A stretch of 10,000 bases of DNA, taken from assembly GCA_020216745.1 (NCBI GenBank), contig JAIWNQ010000169.1, positions 1 to 10,000 of the forward strand, given 5' to 3'. Source of the DNA: Candidatus Hydrogenedens sp. GTDB lineage: Bacteria; Hydrogenedentota; Hydrogenedentia; Hydrogenedentales; Hydrogenedentaceae. Each line of letters starts with the position of its first letter. Position 1 is the stretch's first letter. Of this stretch, positions 1 to 6,188 are shown piece after piece. The notes under the pieces are model-generated. The model had not been told where the DNA came from, did no database searches, and worked only from the letters and a program-made list of their open reading frames with translations. Both the position numbers and the translations under genes were made by a program.

Positions 1-1078
1 CAAATACAGCAAGTGGTCCACCTTTTTCAGGTATATTTCCTACTAACATAATGCAACTCAGAGATATAACTGCAACAAATCCCTCTAATAACATAGCACC
101 ATAACCTATTGCCTTCGCATCGGGCTCACAGCGTATTTGCTTGGAGGTAGTGCCACTGGCAACCATACAATGAAACCCTGACACTGCACCACAAGCAACG
201 GTGACAAAAAGCACTGGCCATAGATATGTATTTTCAGAAGGGGCAAAGGATTTAAACATTGGCAGTGAAATTTCAAATGAAGCCCCACCAAAAAGAATGC
301 CAATACTTGCTATAAGAACCGCAAAATAGAGTAGATATGAGGCAAGATAATCCCTTGGCTGAAGTAAAAGCCAAACTGGCAAAATGGAGGCAAAAAATAC
401 ATACCCAATTAACATCCACCTCCATGTCTCCATCGAAAACTGAAAATTTTGTTGAATAATTTCTGCTTTTCCTATCCAAACTGCAATCAGAACAAGCGGT
501 ATTGCCACTACAGAACAATATAACAATGGGAAACGAAAACGGTATACTAAAAGCCCAAAGACTAATGCTAACAAAATATACAGTGTGCCAGAAAATGCCA
601 CAGATGGGTCCTGAGCAAAAGTATCTGCTGATAGCTGTAAAAAAACAGCAATAACTAAAACAAGAGCAAGCCATGTAAAACAAAGGAATAAAATTTTTGC
701 CTTTCGGCTAACCCATTGGTCAATCACTTCCCCCATGGATAGTCCACGATGCCTGATTGATGCGACTAACGAACCAAAATCGTGGACACCTCCAATAAAA
801 ATTGAACCTATAACAACCCACAAGTATACTGGCAACCAACCGAACCATCCCCCAGCAGTAATAGGTCCAACAATTGGTCCTGCACCAGCGATAGAGGCAA
901 AATGATGTCCTAACAAAACAGATGGATGAGCTGGACAGTAGTCAATACCATCATATTGGTCTTCTGATGGTGTCTTGCGATTTTTGTCAAGTTCAAAAAC
1001 ACGAACAAGGAAACTTCCGTAGGTAACATAAGCAATTAAAAACAATGCAAATCCAACAATTGATAGAATCAGTATCAT
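1..1078 (-). CDS. cstA: CstA-family carbon starvation membrane transporter, N-terminal part (3' end outside window)
   Basis: Inner-membrane transporter of the CstA family; characterised members take up peptides or pyruvate when carbon is scarce. About 359 codons are visible; the C-terminus lies beyond position 1. The start is ATG at 1078, with AGGAG at 1090-1086 seven bases upstream. The reading frame is open and dominated by hydrophobic helices. Two stretches are diagnostic: residues about 58-72, containing [15 protein letters not shown], and residues 300-315, [16 protein letters not shown]; both are strongly conserved in CstA from memory. The gene is transcribed divergently from the carbonic anhydrase gene, with an extended -10 promoter between them. 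Family assignment is firm. The substrate (peptide or pyruvate) cannot be decided from this fragment, and whether the protein is a long or short CstA form is unknown because the end is missing. Confidence 0.93.
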   Translation of the reverse strand, partial: MILILSIVGFALFLIAYVTYGSFLVRVFELDKNRKTPSEDQYDGIDYCPAHPSVLLGHHFASIAGAGPIVGPITAGGWFGWLPVYLWVVIGSIFIGGVHDFGSLVASIRHRGLSMGEVIDQWVSRKAKILFLCFTWLALVLVIAVFLQLSADTFAQDPSVAFSGTLYILLALVFGLLVYRFRFPLLYCSVVAIPLVLIAVWIGKAEIIQQNFQFSMETWRWMLIGYVFFASILPVWLLLQPRDYLASYLLYFAVLIASIGILFGGASFEISLPMFKSFAPSENTYLWPVLFVTVACGAVSGFHCMVASGTTSKQIRCEPDAKAIGYGAMLLEGFVAVISLSCIMLVGNIPEKGGPLAVF

Positions 1079-1117
1079 CTTTATTCTCCTACCACCCAAT
1101 AAATATAAATTTCGTAG

Positions 1118-1126
1118 ATTATACCA
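1118..1126 (-). promoter_or_regulatory. Extended -10 promoter for cstA
   Basis: Read on the minus strand this is TGGTATAAT, a perfect TATAAT hexamer with the TG of an extended -10. No good -35 hexamer lies 16-19 bases upstream, which fits an extended -10 promoter. The predicted transcript start near 1111 gives a leader of about 33 bases carrying the AGGAG ribosome site. Sigma-70 type recognition is inferred. Confidence 0.6.
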
Positions 1127-1214
1127 CAGAAATAAATATTAAAAACATAAAAAATTATGGAAAGAAAATGTCATTTCAAATTGTTTACAAAAAGAAATTT
1201 TCAACAGATAAAGA

Positions 1215-1220
1215 AAGGAG
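1215..1220 (+). promoter_or_regulatory. Ribosome binding site that fixes the carbonic anhydrase start
   Basis: AAGGAG lies seven bases before ATG at 1228. The same frame is open upstream from an ATG at 1045, but that would overlap the divergent cstA gene and add about 60 lysine-rich, non-conserved residues. The site therefore supports the shorter protein. Confidence 0.8.
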
Positions 1221-1227
1221 TTTAGAA

Positions 1228-1809
1228 ATGAGTGCCATTCTCGATGAAGTATTAAAAGCCAATAAAGATTATTCAGAGCATTTTGATAAAGGCACACTTG
1301 CAATACCTCCTGCTCGACATTTTGCAATTCTCACATGTATGGATGCAAGATTAGACCCTGCAAAATTTGCTGGATTGACAGAAGGAGATGCCCATATTAT
1401 CCGTAATGCAGGAGGTAGAGCCAGTGATGATGCTATCCGTTCATTAATCATCTCTCACAAATTGTTAGGAACAAAGGAGTGGTTTGTTATTCATCATACT
1501 GATTGTGGGATGCAATTATTCACAAATGAGGTTATGTATAAATTACTATCGGAGAGCCTTGATACAGCTGTTTTTGATGGGAAACATTGGCAAAACCCCA
1601 CCAAGGATAATGGAAGCAATGAGGGACAATACATAAATTGGCTTACTTTTGAGAATCTTGAACAAAGTGTCATTGATGATGTCCATAGAATAAGAAACCA
1701 TCCATTAGTACCCAAAACCATACCTATTTACGGGTTTATATATGATGTTCGGTCAGGCAAACTTGTCGAAGTTCCTAAAGCAATGGCAATAGGTACCAGC
1801 AAGACATAA
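1228..1809 (+). CDS. Beta-class carbonic anhydrase
   Basis: Zinc enzyme interconverting CO2 and bicarbonate, probably cytoplasmic. The protein is 193 residues, a normal length for the compact beta class. Zinc ligands are visible as Cys37 (in TCMDAR), His90 and Cys93 (in HHTDCGM). The Asp39-Arg41 dyad that gates the zinc in this class is intact. The [15 protein letters not shown] stretch at residues 59-73 is also typical. ATG at 1228 was chosen because AAGGAG precedes it and because the conserved fold begins soon after. No signal peptide is seen. The gene is divergent from cstA and lies 82 bp upstream of the nicotinamidase-like gene on the same strand; co-transcription is possible. I saw no convincing -35/-10 pair in the 149-bp intergenic region on this strand. 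By motif spacing it resembles the small mycobacterial-type beta enzymes, though the subclade is not certain. Confidence 0.93.
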   Translation: MSAILDEVLKANKDYSEHFDKGTLAIPPARHFAILTCMDARLDPAKFAGLTEGDAHIIRNAGGRASDDAIRSLIISHKLLGTKEWFVIHHTDCGMQLFTNEVMYKLLSESLDTAVFDGKHWQNPTKDNGSNEGQYINWLTFENLEQSVIDDVHRIRNHPLVPKTIPIYGFIYDVRSGKLVEVPKAMAIGTSKT

Positions 1810-1878
1810 TATTCCAAAAAGAATCTTAAAGTTGACATCCATATACAAATTTCTACATCATAATTATTCTATGATATT

Positions 1879-1883
1879 GGGAG
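1879..1883 (+). promoter_or_regulatory. Ribosome binding site selecting the nicotinamidase-like start
   Basis: GGGAG lies eight bases upstream of ATG at 1892. In-frame ATGs at 1832 and 1871 have no comparable site, and the residues they would add are not part of the enzyme fold, so 1892 is preferred. Confidence 0.65.
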
Positions 1884-1891
1884 TATACGGT

Positions 1892-2482
1892 ATGTCAACA
1901 GAATATAACCTTCAGCATGTATATCTATCACCTACAAAAAGTGCTTTAATTATAGTAGATATGCAAAATGACTTTGTTCATCCTGACGGTAAGTTATTTT
2001 CTGCTAATTCAAGAAATATTATTCAGCCAATTCATAGTTTACTTAATAAAGCAAGACAATCAGGCGTAAAGGTTATCTTTACACAGGACACACATTTTCA
2101 AAATGACCCTGTTGAGTTTCCCATCTGGGGTGAACATGTGATTAAAGGAAGTTGGGGTTGGCAAATAATTGACGAATTAAAACCAGAAGAAGATGATATC
2201 ATCATTGAGAAGCTCCGCTATGATGCTTTTTTTGGGACGCCACTTGAACATATCTTAAGAATTCTGAAAATAGATCAATTAGTTATTGTCGGAACAGTAG
2301 CAAACATTTGTGTATTACATACCGTATCCAGTGCGGTACTATGTAATTTCAAGGTCTCCGTACCAATAGATGCTATATCTGCTCTAAACGAATTTGATTA
2401 TTCTCTTACACTTCGTCAAATGGATTTTTTATATAAAGTGCAACTTACAAAAGAATCATTAGTCTATTTTACGGATAAGTAA
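1892..2482 (+). CDS. Isochorismatase-fold cysteine hydrolase, probable nicotinamidase
   Basis: Predicted to hydrolyse nicotinamide to nicotinate and ammonia, the first step of NAD salvage; cytoplasmic, 196 residues. The catalytic triad of the superfamily is visible: Asp23 (in IIVDMQNDF), Lys107 (in EKLRYDAFFGT) and Cys140 (in GTVANICVLHT). A metal site of the nicotinamidase type is suggested by Asp66 and His68 (DTH) plus His82 (WGEHVIKG). This Asp-x-His...His layout, EK-R-AF-GT and ICVLHT recall Bacillus-type nicotinamidases from memory, and separate it from plain isochorismatases, which lack the metal ligands. The usual cis-peptide segment VATN is here VAN, preceded by Thr, a mild deviation. 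The gene follows the carbonic anhydrase by 82 bp, and a new promoter lies just after its stop. The family is firm; the substrate is inferred from the metal ligands, and another amide or ureide substrate remains possible. Confidence 0.85.
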   Translation: MSTEYNLQHVYLSPTKSALIIVDMQNDFVHPDGKLFSANSRNIIQPIHSLLNKARQSGVKVIFTQDTHFQNDPVEFPIWGEHVIKGSWGWQIIDELKPEEDDIIIEKLRYDAFFGTPLEHILRILKIDQLVIVGTVANICVLHTVSSAVLCNFKVSVPIDAISALNEFDYSLTLRQMDFLYKVQLTKESLVYFTDK

Positions 2483-2527
2483 GTATTTAATATCAGAAAT
2501 AAAATTGTCTTCGAACAAGAAGTGTTT

Positions 2528-2536
2528 TGTTATAAT
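2528..2536 (+). promoter_or_regulatory. Extended -10 promoter for the lipoprotein-glycosyltransferase unit
   Basis: TGTTATAAT is a perfect TATAAT with an extended TG. A partial -35-like TTGTCT sits at 2505-2510 but at 20 bases it is spaced too far to count on. The predicted transcript start near 2543 lies downstream of an in-frame ATG at 2522 and upstream of ATG 2576, which supports the later translation start. It lies 45 bp after the stop of the preceding gene. Confidence 0.55.
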
Positions 2537-2575
2537 TCTTTTGTTTCCTTAAAAATTAACGAAAAAAGAGTGGAT

Positions 2576-3562
2576 ATGCTCAAATTAAGATTATTTATTC
2601 TTTTTCTTTTTTGTGTAATTTGTTCGGGTTGTAATTTTTATTTTGGCATTACTCCCAAAACAATTCATTTTGACACTCAGGAAGAGATTAAAACCTTTGA
2701 CATCTATCATAGAAATTTAATTAATTCCAAAATCGTAGTAACAATCAATCCAACACAACCATGGTTAGAAATTACTCCTAATGAGGCTGTTCTAACAAAA
2801 GGGGATAGAATATCTATCCAGTTATTTCTAAATAGGAATTTTTCTAATCCAGATAAAAGTTATCCGGAGTATGCAACGGCAAAGGTAAATGTAAAAAGTT
2901 ATTTTGCAACAAGTAGTTTGACAGTAACAACAGCCCCAAATTACTTTACAGAGATTTTTGAAGGTGACGTTGACCTAACAAATACATCTCTCGTTTTTAA
3001 GCCAGATGATAGTATCAGTTTTTACAAATTTTCAGTCAATAATATTGATAAATTTTCCGAAGACAGTACTGATGCAACCATCATTGATTTTGGCTCATTA
3101 AATAAACCCCTTGCCTTAAAACTTGATAACGAGAAAAAAATCCTTTTTTATGGAAATAGCTATGATACTATCTATATCTCTTGGTATGGATGGATATGTT
3201 TTGAAGAGCCCAAGAAAAAACAACCTACTTCGACAGACCTTCAAAAACAATTAGATTACCATTTCTACTATCCAAGGATTTCCATTTTTCCCTCTAATGC
3301 AAAAAATTCTGGGACTGTTTCGTATAAACAATTATCTAATAGATTAATAATAACTTACGAAAACGTTTCTACGTACCAAAATGAAGGGAATGGTGCATTA
3401 AATACTTTCCAAGTTGAATTATTCTTCAATGGTCGAATTAATCTAAATTACTTGGGATTAGATACATCGGCAAGAGGGGTTGTAGGTTTATCCTATGGAA
3501 CAAAAGAGCTGAGTGAACCTTCGGGGTTCGTTGAAAGTGATTTTGTAGCATCTACAAAATAA
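2576..3562 (+). CDS. Envelope lipoprotein with BACON-like domain and a C-terminal beta-rich domain
   Basis: Predicted lipid-anchored extracytoplasmic protein of 328 residues; no enzymatic activity is suggested. Residues 1-18 are a lipoprotein signal peptide, with Lys3 and Arg5 before a hydrophobic run and a lipobox ending in SGC (Cys19). Cysteine at -3 is less common than Leu. Asn at +2 would, by the Gram-negative rule, favour the outer membrane. Residues about 24-115 look like a BACON or Ig-like beta-sandwich: ITPKTIHFD opening, PWLEITP around Trp63, then a KGDRISI strand. Residues about 130-328 form a second beta-rich region with a YISWYGWICF segment (200-209) and NTFQVELFFNGRINLNYLGL (from 276), followed by GVVGLS. 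From memory this resembles a secreted domain widespread in Planctomycetes and Hydrogenedentes proteins, whose function is unknown. The start was set by the signal peptide and the upstream promoter; the ribosome site (GAG near 2568) is weak. The glycosyltransferase gene follows after 40 bp. Confidence 0.8.
   Translation: MLKLRLFILFLFCVICSGCNFYFGITPKTIHFDTQEEIKTFDIYHRNLINSKIVVTINPTQPWLEITPNEAVLTKGDRISIQLFLNRNFSNPDKSYPEYATAKVNVKSYFATSSLTVTTAPNYFTEIFEGDVDLTNTSLVFKPDDSISFYKFSVNNIDKFSEDSTDATIIDFGSLNKPLALKLDNEKKILFYGNSYDTIYISWYGWICFEEPKKKQPTSTDLQKQLDYHFYYPRISIFPSNAKNSGTVSYKQLSNRLIITYENVSTYQNEGNGALNTFQVELFFNGRINLNYLGLDTSARGVVGLSYGTKELSEPSGFVESDFVASTK
3540..3560 (+). other. Perfect inverted repeat (hairpin) across the lipoprotein stop codon
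   Basis: ATTTTGTAG (3540-3548) and CTACAAAAT (3552-3560) are exact reverse complements around a 3-base loop CAT. The right arm runs into the TAA stop (3560-3562). No T-run follows, so it is not a classical intrinsic terminator. It could protect an mRNA end, tune read-through into the next gene, or be chance in AT-rich DNA. Confidence 0.45.
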
Positions 3563-3589
3563 CTGGCTGTGAACATGTTGAAATACTGT

Positions 3590-3598
3590 AAGGAAGGA
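3590..3598 (+). promoter_or_regulatory. Ribosome binding site supporting a GTG start
   Basis: AAGGAAGGA offers two overlapping Shine-Dalgarno cores four to ten bases before GTG at 3603. The only nearby ATG (3575) is in another frame. No in-frame ATG near the beginning of the first membrane helix would keep the helix intact, so GTG is the likely start. Confidence 0.65.
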
Positions 3599-3602
3599 AC
3601 CA

Positions 3603-6110
3603 GTGCCAAAATTCAAGATCTCAAAATGTCCATGGGCATTATTATTTATATTATTTATAGGCATTCTACTACGCATTCTTTATCTTCAAGAAGCACGTTC
3701 TCAGCCGTGGTTTGTAAGTCCTCTATATGACCCTCAATATAACGATTATTGGGCAAAAGCCCTTGTTACTGGAGATTGGACTCTTCCGCCGTACGTTAAC
3801 GACCCAGAAATTCGGACTACACCACATGGTCGACCGCCAGGATATCCCTATCTGTTAGCCATTATTTACTACCTGTTCGGTATAAACCCCTGGGCACCAA
3901 GGATTGTTCAGTTTATTTTTGGGATCTTAAATATTATTCTTTCCTGGTTCTTAGTAAAAAGATTTGGAAATCAATTACTTGCTAACATTGTTGCTCTCCT
4001 TGTTGCTACTTTTTGGGGATTTATATATTTTGAAGCACAATTAACATATCCAGTTTTTGCTGTGTTCTTACTTTTGGTCTGGTCTCATTTGCTGTTAACA
4101 TGGATACAGAAACCTGAAAAAAGAAAATACCCCTTTTTTATAGGACTTGTTTTAGGATTTCTTGCATTATTTCGACCAAATGGTTTACTTCTTATTTCAA
4201 TTTTCTTTTTATATCTACTTAAAAATATTCGCTTTCATAAAGCTTATCGATATTTATGTTCATGCATAATTCTTTTCTTGTTAGGACTTATCATCCCAAT
4301 TGTTCCTTGCTTTGTCCGTAATTATGTGGTTTCTCATGATTTTGTTTTCATCTCATCTTATGGTGGTCTCAATTTCTATGTTGGTAATCATCCGAATGCA
4401 AATGGTGCAGAGCCACGTATTCCAGAATTACAAACCTGGATTGGTTGTGATGAGTGGTCCTGCTTTGACTATCCAGCAATTGTTCGAGGTTTAGCACGAA
4501 GTTTAGGAAAAGAATCTATAAAGTTTTCAGAAGCCAATAGATATTTTTACAAAACTGCATTTCGATATATTATCCACCATCCAAAAGAATGGATAATTTT
4601 AACATTAAGAAAAATATTGTTATTCTGGGGTCCGATAGAAATAACCAATGATACTGTACCTGCGTGGGATAAACAAACATCATTTATATTAAAGCATCTT
4701 CCTTCTTTTCCAATATATTTATCATTATTTATCACTGGTATCTGTTTGATGGTGTATCGTTTATTTCGTGGCAAACCTGATATCTCTAATAGTTTTTTAC
4801 AAATATTGATTTTATCATCGCTAATTACATTTATTTATTTTCTATCCGTCCTTCCATTTTTTATAGCGGGCAGGTATCGTATACCAATAATGGTGTTTCT
4901 GTTTATTATCAGTGGTTGGGCAATTTCAGAATTTATAAATTTATTAAAAGTAAAAAACTGGAAGGGAATTCTGGCATTCCTCTTTATTTTCTTTTCCTCT
5001 CTTTTTATTACTCGAATAAATCTTACAGGTTACCAACCTTCATTATCCGTATGGAATTTTAGGCAGGGCGTTTCAGCAAGCATCTCTGGGGATTACAAAA
5101 CCGCAAAGTATTTTTATAAACAATCCCTCAAGGAAGACCCAGAAAATATTTTTGCTCGTATTAACTATTCGCTTACTCTTTCACGTTTAGGTAGACCTTC
5201 TGAAGGTATTTATGTCTTGACTAACAATTTTTCATCTCCTCTAAATACTGCGTTAGAACAAAATGCTTTAGGATATTTGTTTGAAACAATCGGAGACTTT
5301 GATAAGGCAAAATATCATTATGCAAAAGCAATAATTATTAACCCTTCTTTTGTTCTTGCACATGCGAACATTGCACATCTTTATTTCAATCGATACCAGT
5401 ATTATGAGGCAAAGGCACATTTTGAACAGTTGAGAAAATTACAACCGACAAATCCAATTGTTTATTTTCAATTAGCCCGAATTGCGGAGTTCATGGAAAA
5501 CAAAGATGAGGCAATACGCTTATATAAAGAGAGTGTTAAATTGAATGCATCTCTATACGTAGCATGGAATAATTTAGGATGGCTATACGAACAAACAGGC
5601 AACACCGCAGAAGCACAAAAAGCATATAAGAAGGCTATTGAACTCAAACCTGATTACGTTCTTTCTCGGATAAATTATGGAAACTTGTTATCATCGTTAG
5701 GCTTATATCAACAAGCACAAGAACAACTTGAAACAGCCTTAAAATATGAGGCAGAGAATTGTGAAGTCTTTTTCCTATTAGGGAATGTGTTTGTTGGATT
5801 ATCAAAATGGGACGAAGCAGAAGAAAAGTATAATAAAGCTTTGAAGTTATGCCCTGAGTATGCAAATGCGTGGAATAATTTAGGACTTGTATTGTCCTTT
5901 TCAAGGAGGAAAGAAGAGGCTCGGGAGAAATGGCTCAATGCTATAATTTTAGATGAACAATTAATGGAGTCATATATAAACTTAATCCATTCATACGAAC
6001 AGCAAGGTGAATGTGATAAAGCAATTACTTTTACATTGAAAGCATTTATGTTATTCCCAAATAGTCAAGAAATTCTATCGATCTGGAATGGATTAAACTG
6101 CTTCAATTGA
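3603..6110 (+). CDS. GT39/ArnT-like membrane glycosyltransferase fused to ten TPR repeats
   Basis: Predicted GT-C fold transferase that moves a sugar from a polyprenyl-phosphate donor onto an acceptor outside the cytoplasmic membrane; 835 residues, GTG start. The first membrane helix is residues 11-28. The first external loop holds Asp43 in YDPQYNDYW, the position of the catalytic Asp in this superfamily, followed by RPPGYP (77-82). About ten to twelve helices run to residue ~475. Further family-type motifs are GNHPNANG (261-268) and GRYRIP (423-428). Two cysteines in the large loop (WIGCDEWSC) could form a disulfide. From about residue 484 to the end I count ten consecutive 34-residue TPR units with normal W/L/G/Y, A and P positions (for example AWNNLGWLYEQTGNTAEAQ). 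TPRs normally bind proteins. The gene lies 40 bp after the lipoprotein, probably in one transcript, and 78 bp before the GTPase. The donor sugar and acceptor cannot be read from sequence. Confidence 0.85.
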   Translation: MPKFKISKCPWALLFILFIGILLRILYLQEARSQPWFVSPLYDPQYNDYWAKALVTGDWTLPPYVNDPEIRTTPHGRPPGYPYLLAIIYYLFGINPWAPRIVQFIFGILNIILSWFLVKRFGNQLLANIVALLVATFWGFIYFEAQLTYPVFAVFLLLVWSHLLLTWIQKPEKRKYPFFIGLVLGFLALFRPNGLLLISIFFLYLLKNIRFHKAYRYLCSCIILFLLGLIIPIVPCFVRNYVVSHDFVFISSYGGLNFYVGNHPNANGAEPRIPELQTWIGCDEWSCFDYPAIVRGLARSLGKESIKFSEANRYFYKTAFRYIIHHPKEWIILTLRKILLFWGPIEITNDTVPAWDKQTSFILKHLPSFPIYLSLFITGICLMVYRLFRGKPDISNSFLQILILSSLITFIYFLSVLPFFIAGRYRIPIMVFLFIISGWAISEFINLLKVKNWKGILAFLFIFFSSLFITRINLTGYQPSLSVWNFRQGVSASISGDYKTAKYFYKQSLKEDPENIFARINYSLTLSRLGRPSEGIYVLTNNFSSPLNTALEQNALGYLFETIGDFDKAKYHYAKAIIINPSFVLAHANIAHLYFNRYQYYEAKAHFEQLRKLQPTNPIVYFQLARIAEFMENKDEAIRLYKESVKLNASLYVAWNNLGWLYEQTGNTAEAQKAYKKAIELKPDYVLSRINYGNLLSSLGLYQQAQEQLETALKYEAENCEVFFLLGNVFVGLSKWDEAEEKYNKALKLCPEYANAWNNLGLVLSFSRRKEEAREKWLNAIILDEQLMESYINLIHSYEQQGECDKAITFTLKAFMLFPNSQEILSIWNGLNCFN

Positions 6111-6174
6111 ATAAAAAACACAATAAAATGTAAAATCATGCTTATTATTTTCAATGTCTGAGGAATTATTTTTT

Positions 6175-6180
6175 AAGGAG
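6175..6180 (+). promoter_or_regulatory. Ribosome binding site that fixes the GTPase start
   Basis: AAGGAG lies eight bases before ATG at 6189. An in-frame GTG at 6180 overlaps the site itself and can be excluded, so the protein starts MSIKKHQ. Confidence 0.85.
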
Positions 6181-6188
6181 TGAATTTT

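Noticed and set aside
273..683. 136-codon minus-strand open frame inside the cstA region
   Set aside because: It is an out-of-frame shadow of cstA, whose own frame is open throughout and carries conserved motifs.
1045..1227. Longer carbonic anhydrase starting at ATG 1045
   Set aside because: It overlaps the start of cstA on the other strand, adds low-complexity Lys/Ile-rich sequence not typical of the family, and lacks a ribosome site; AAGGAG before ATG 1228 is far better.
1832..1864. TTGACA at 1832-1837 with CATAAT at 1859-1864 as a promoter for the nicotinamidase-like gene
   Set aside because: The -35 is perfect, but the spacer to CATAAT is 21 bases and the hexamers at 16-18 bases (such as TACATC) are poor. 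A promoter may exist, but I cannot support one.
2522..2575. In-frame upstream ATG at 2522 for the lipoprotein
   Set aside because: It would put 18 polar residues before the signal peptide and lies within the extended -10 promoter region, upstream of the predicted transcript start.
6180..6188. GTG at 6180 as the GTPase start
   Set aside because: It overlaps the Shine-Dalgarno sequence AAGGAG that serves ATG 6189.
6111..6188. TAAAAT (6131-6136) or TATTAT (6143-6148) as a promoter for the GTPase
   Set aside because: Neither has an acceptable -35 at a normal distance nor a proper TGn extension, and such hexamers are frequent in AT-rich DNA.
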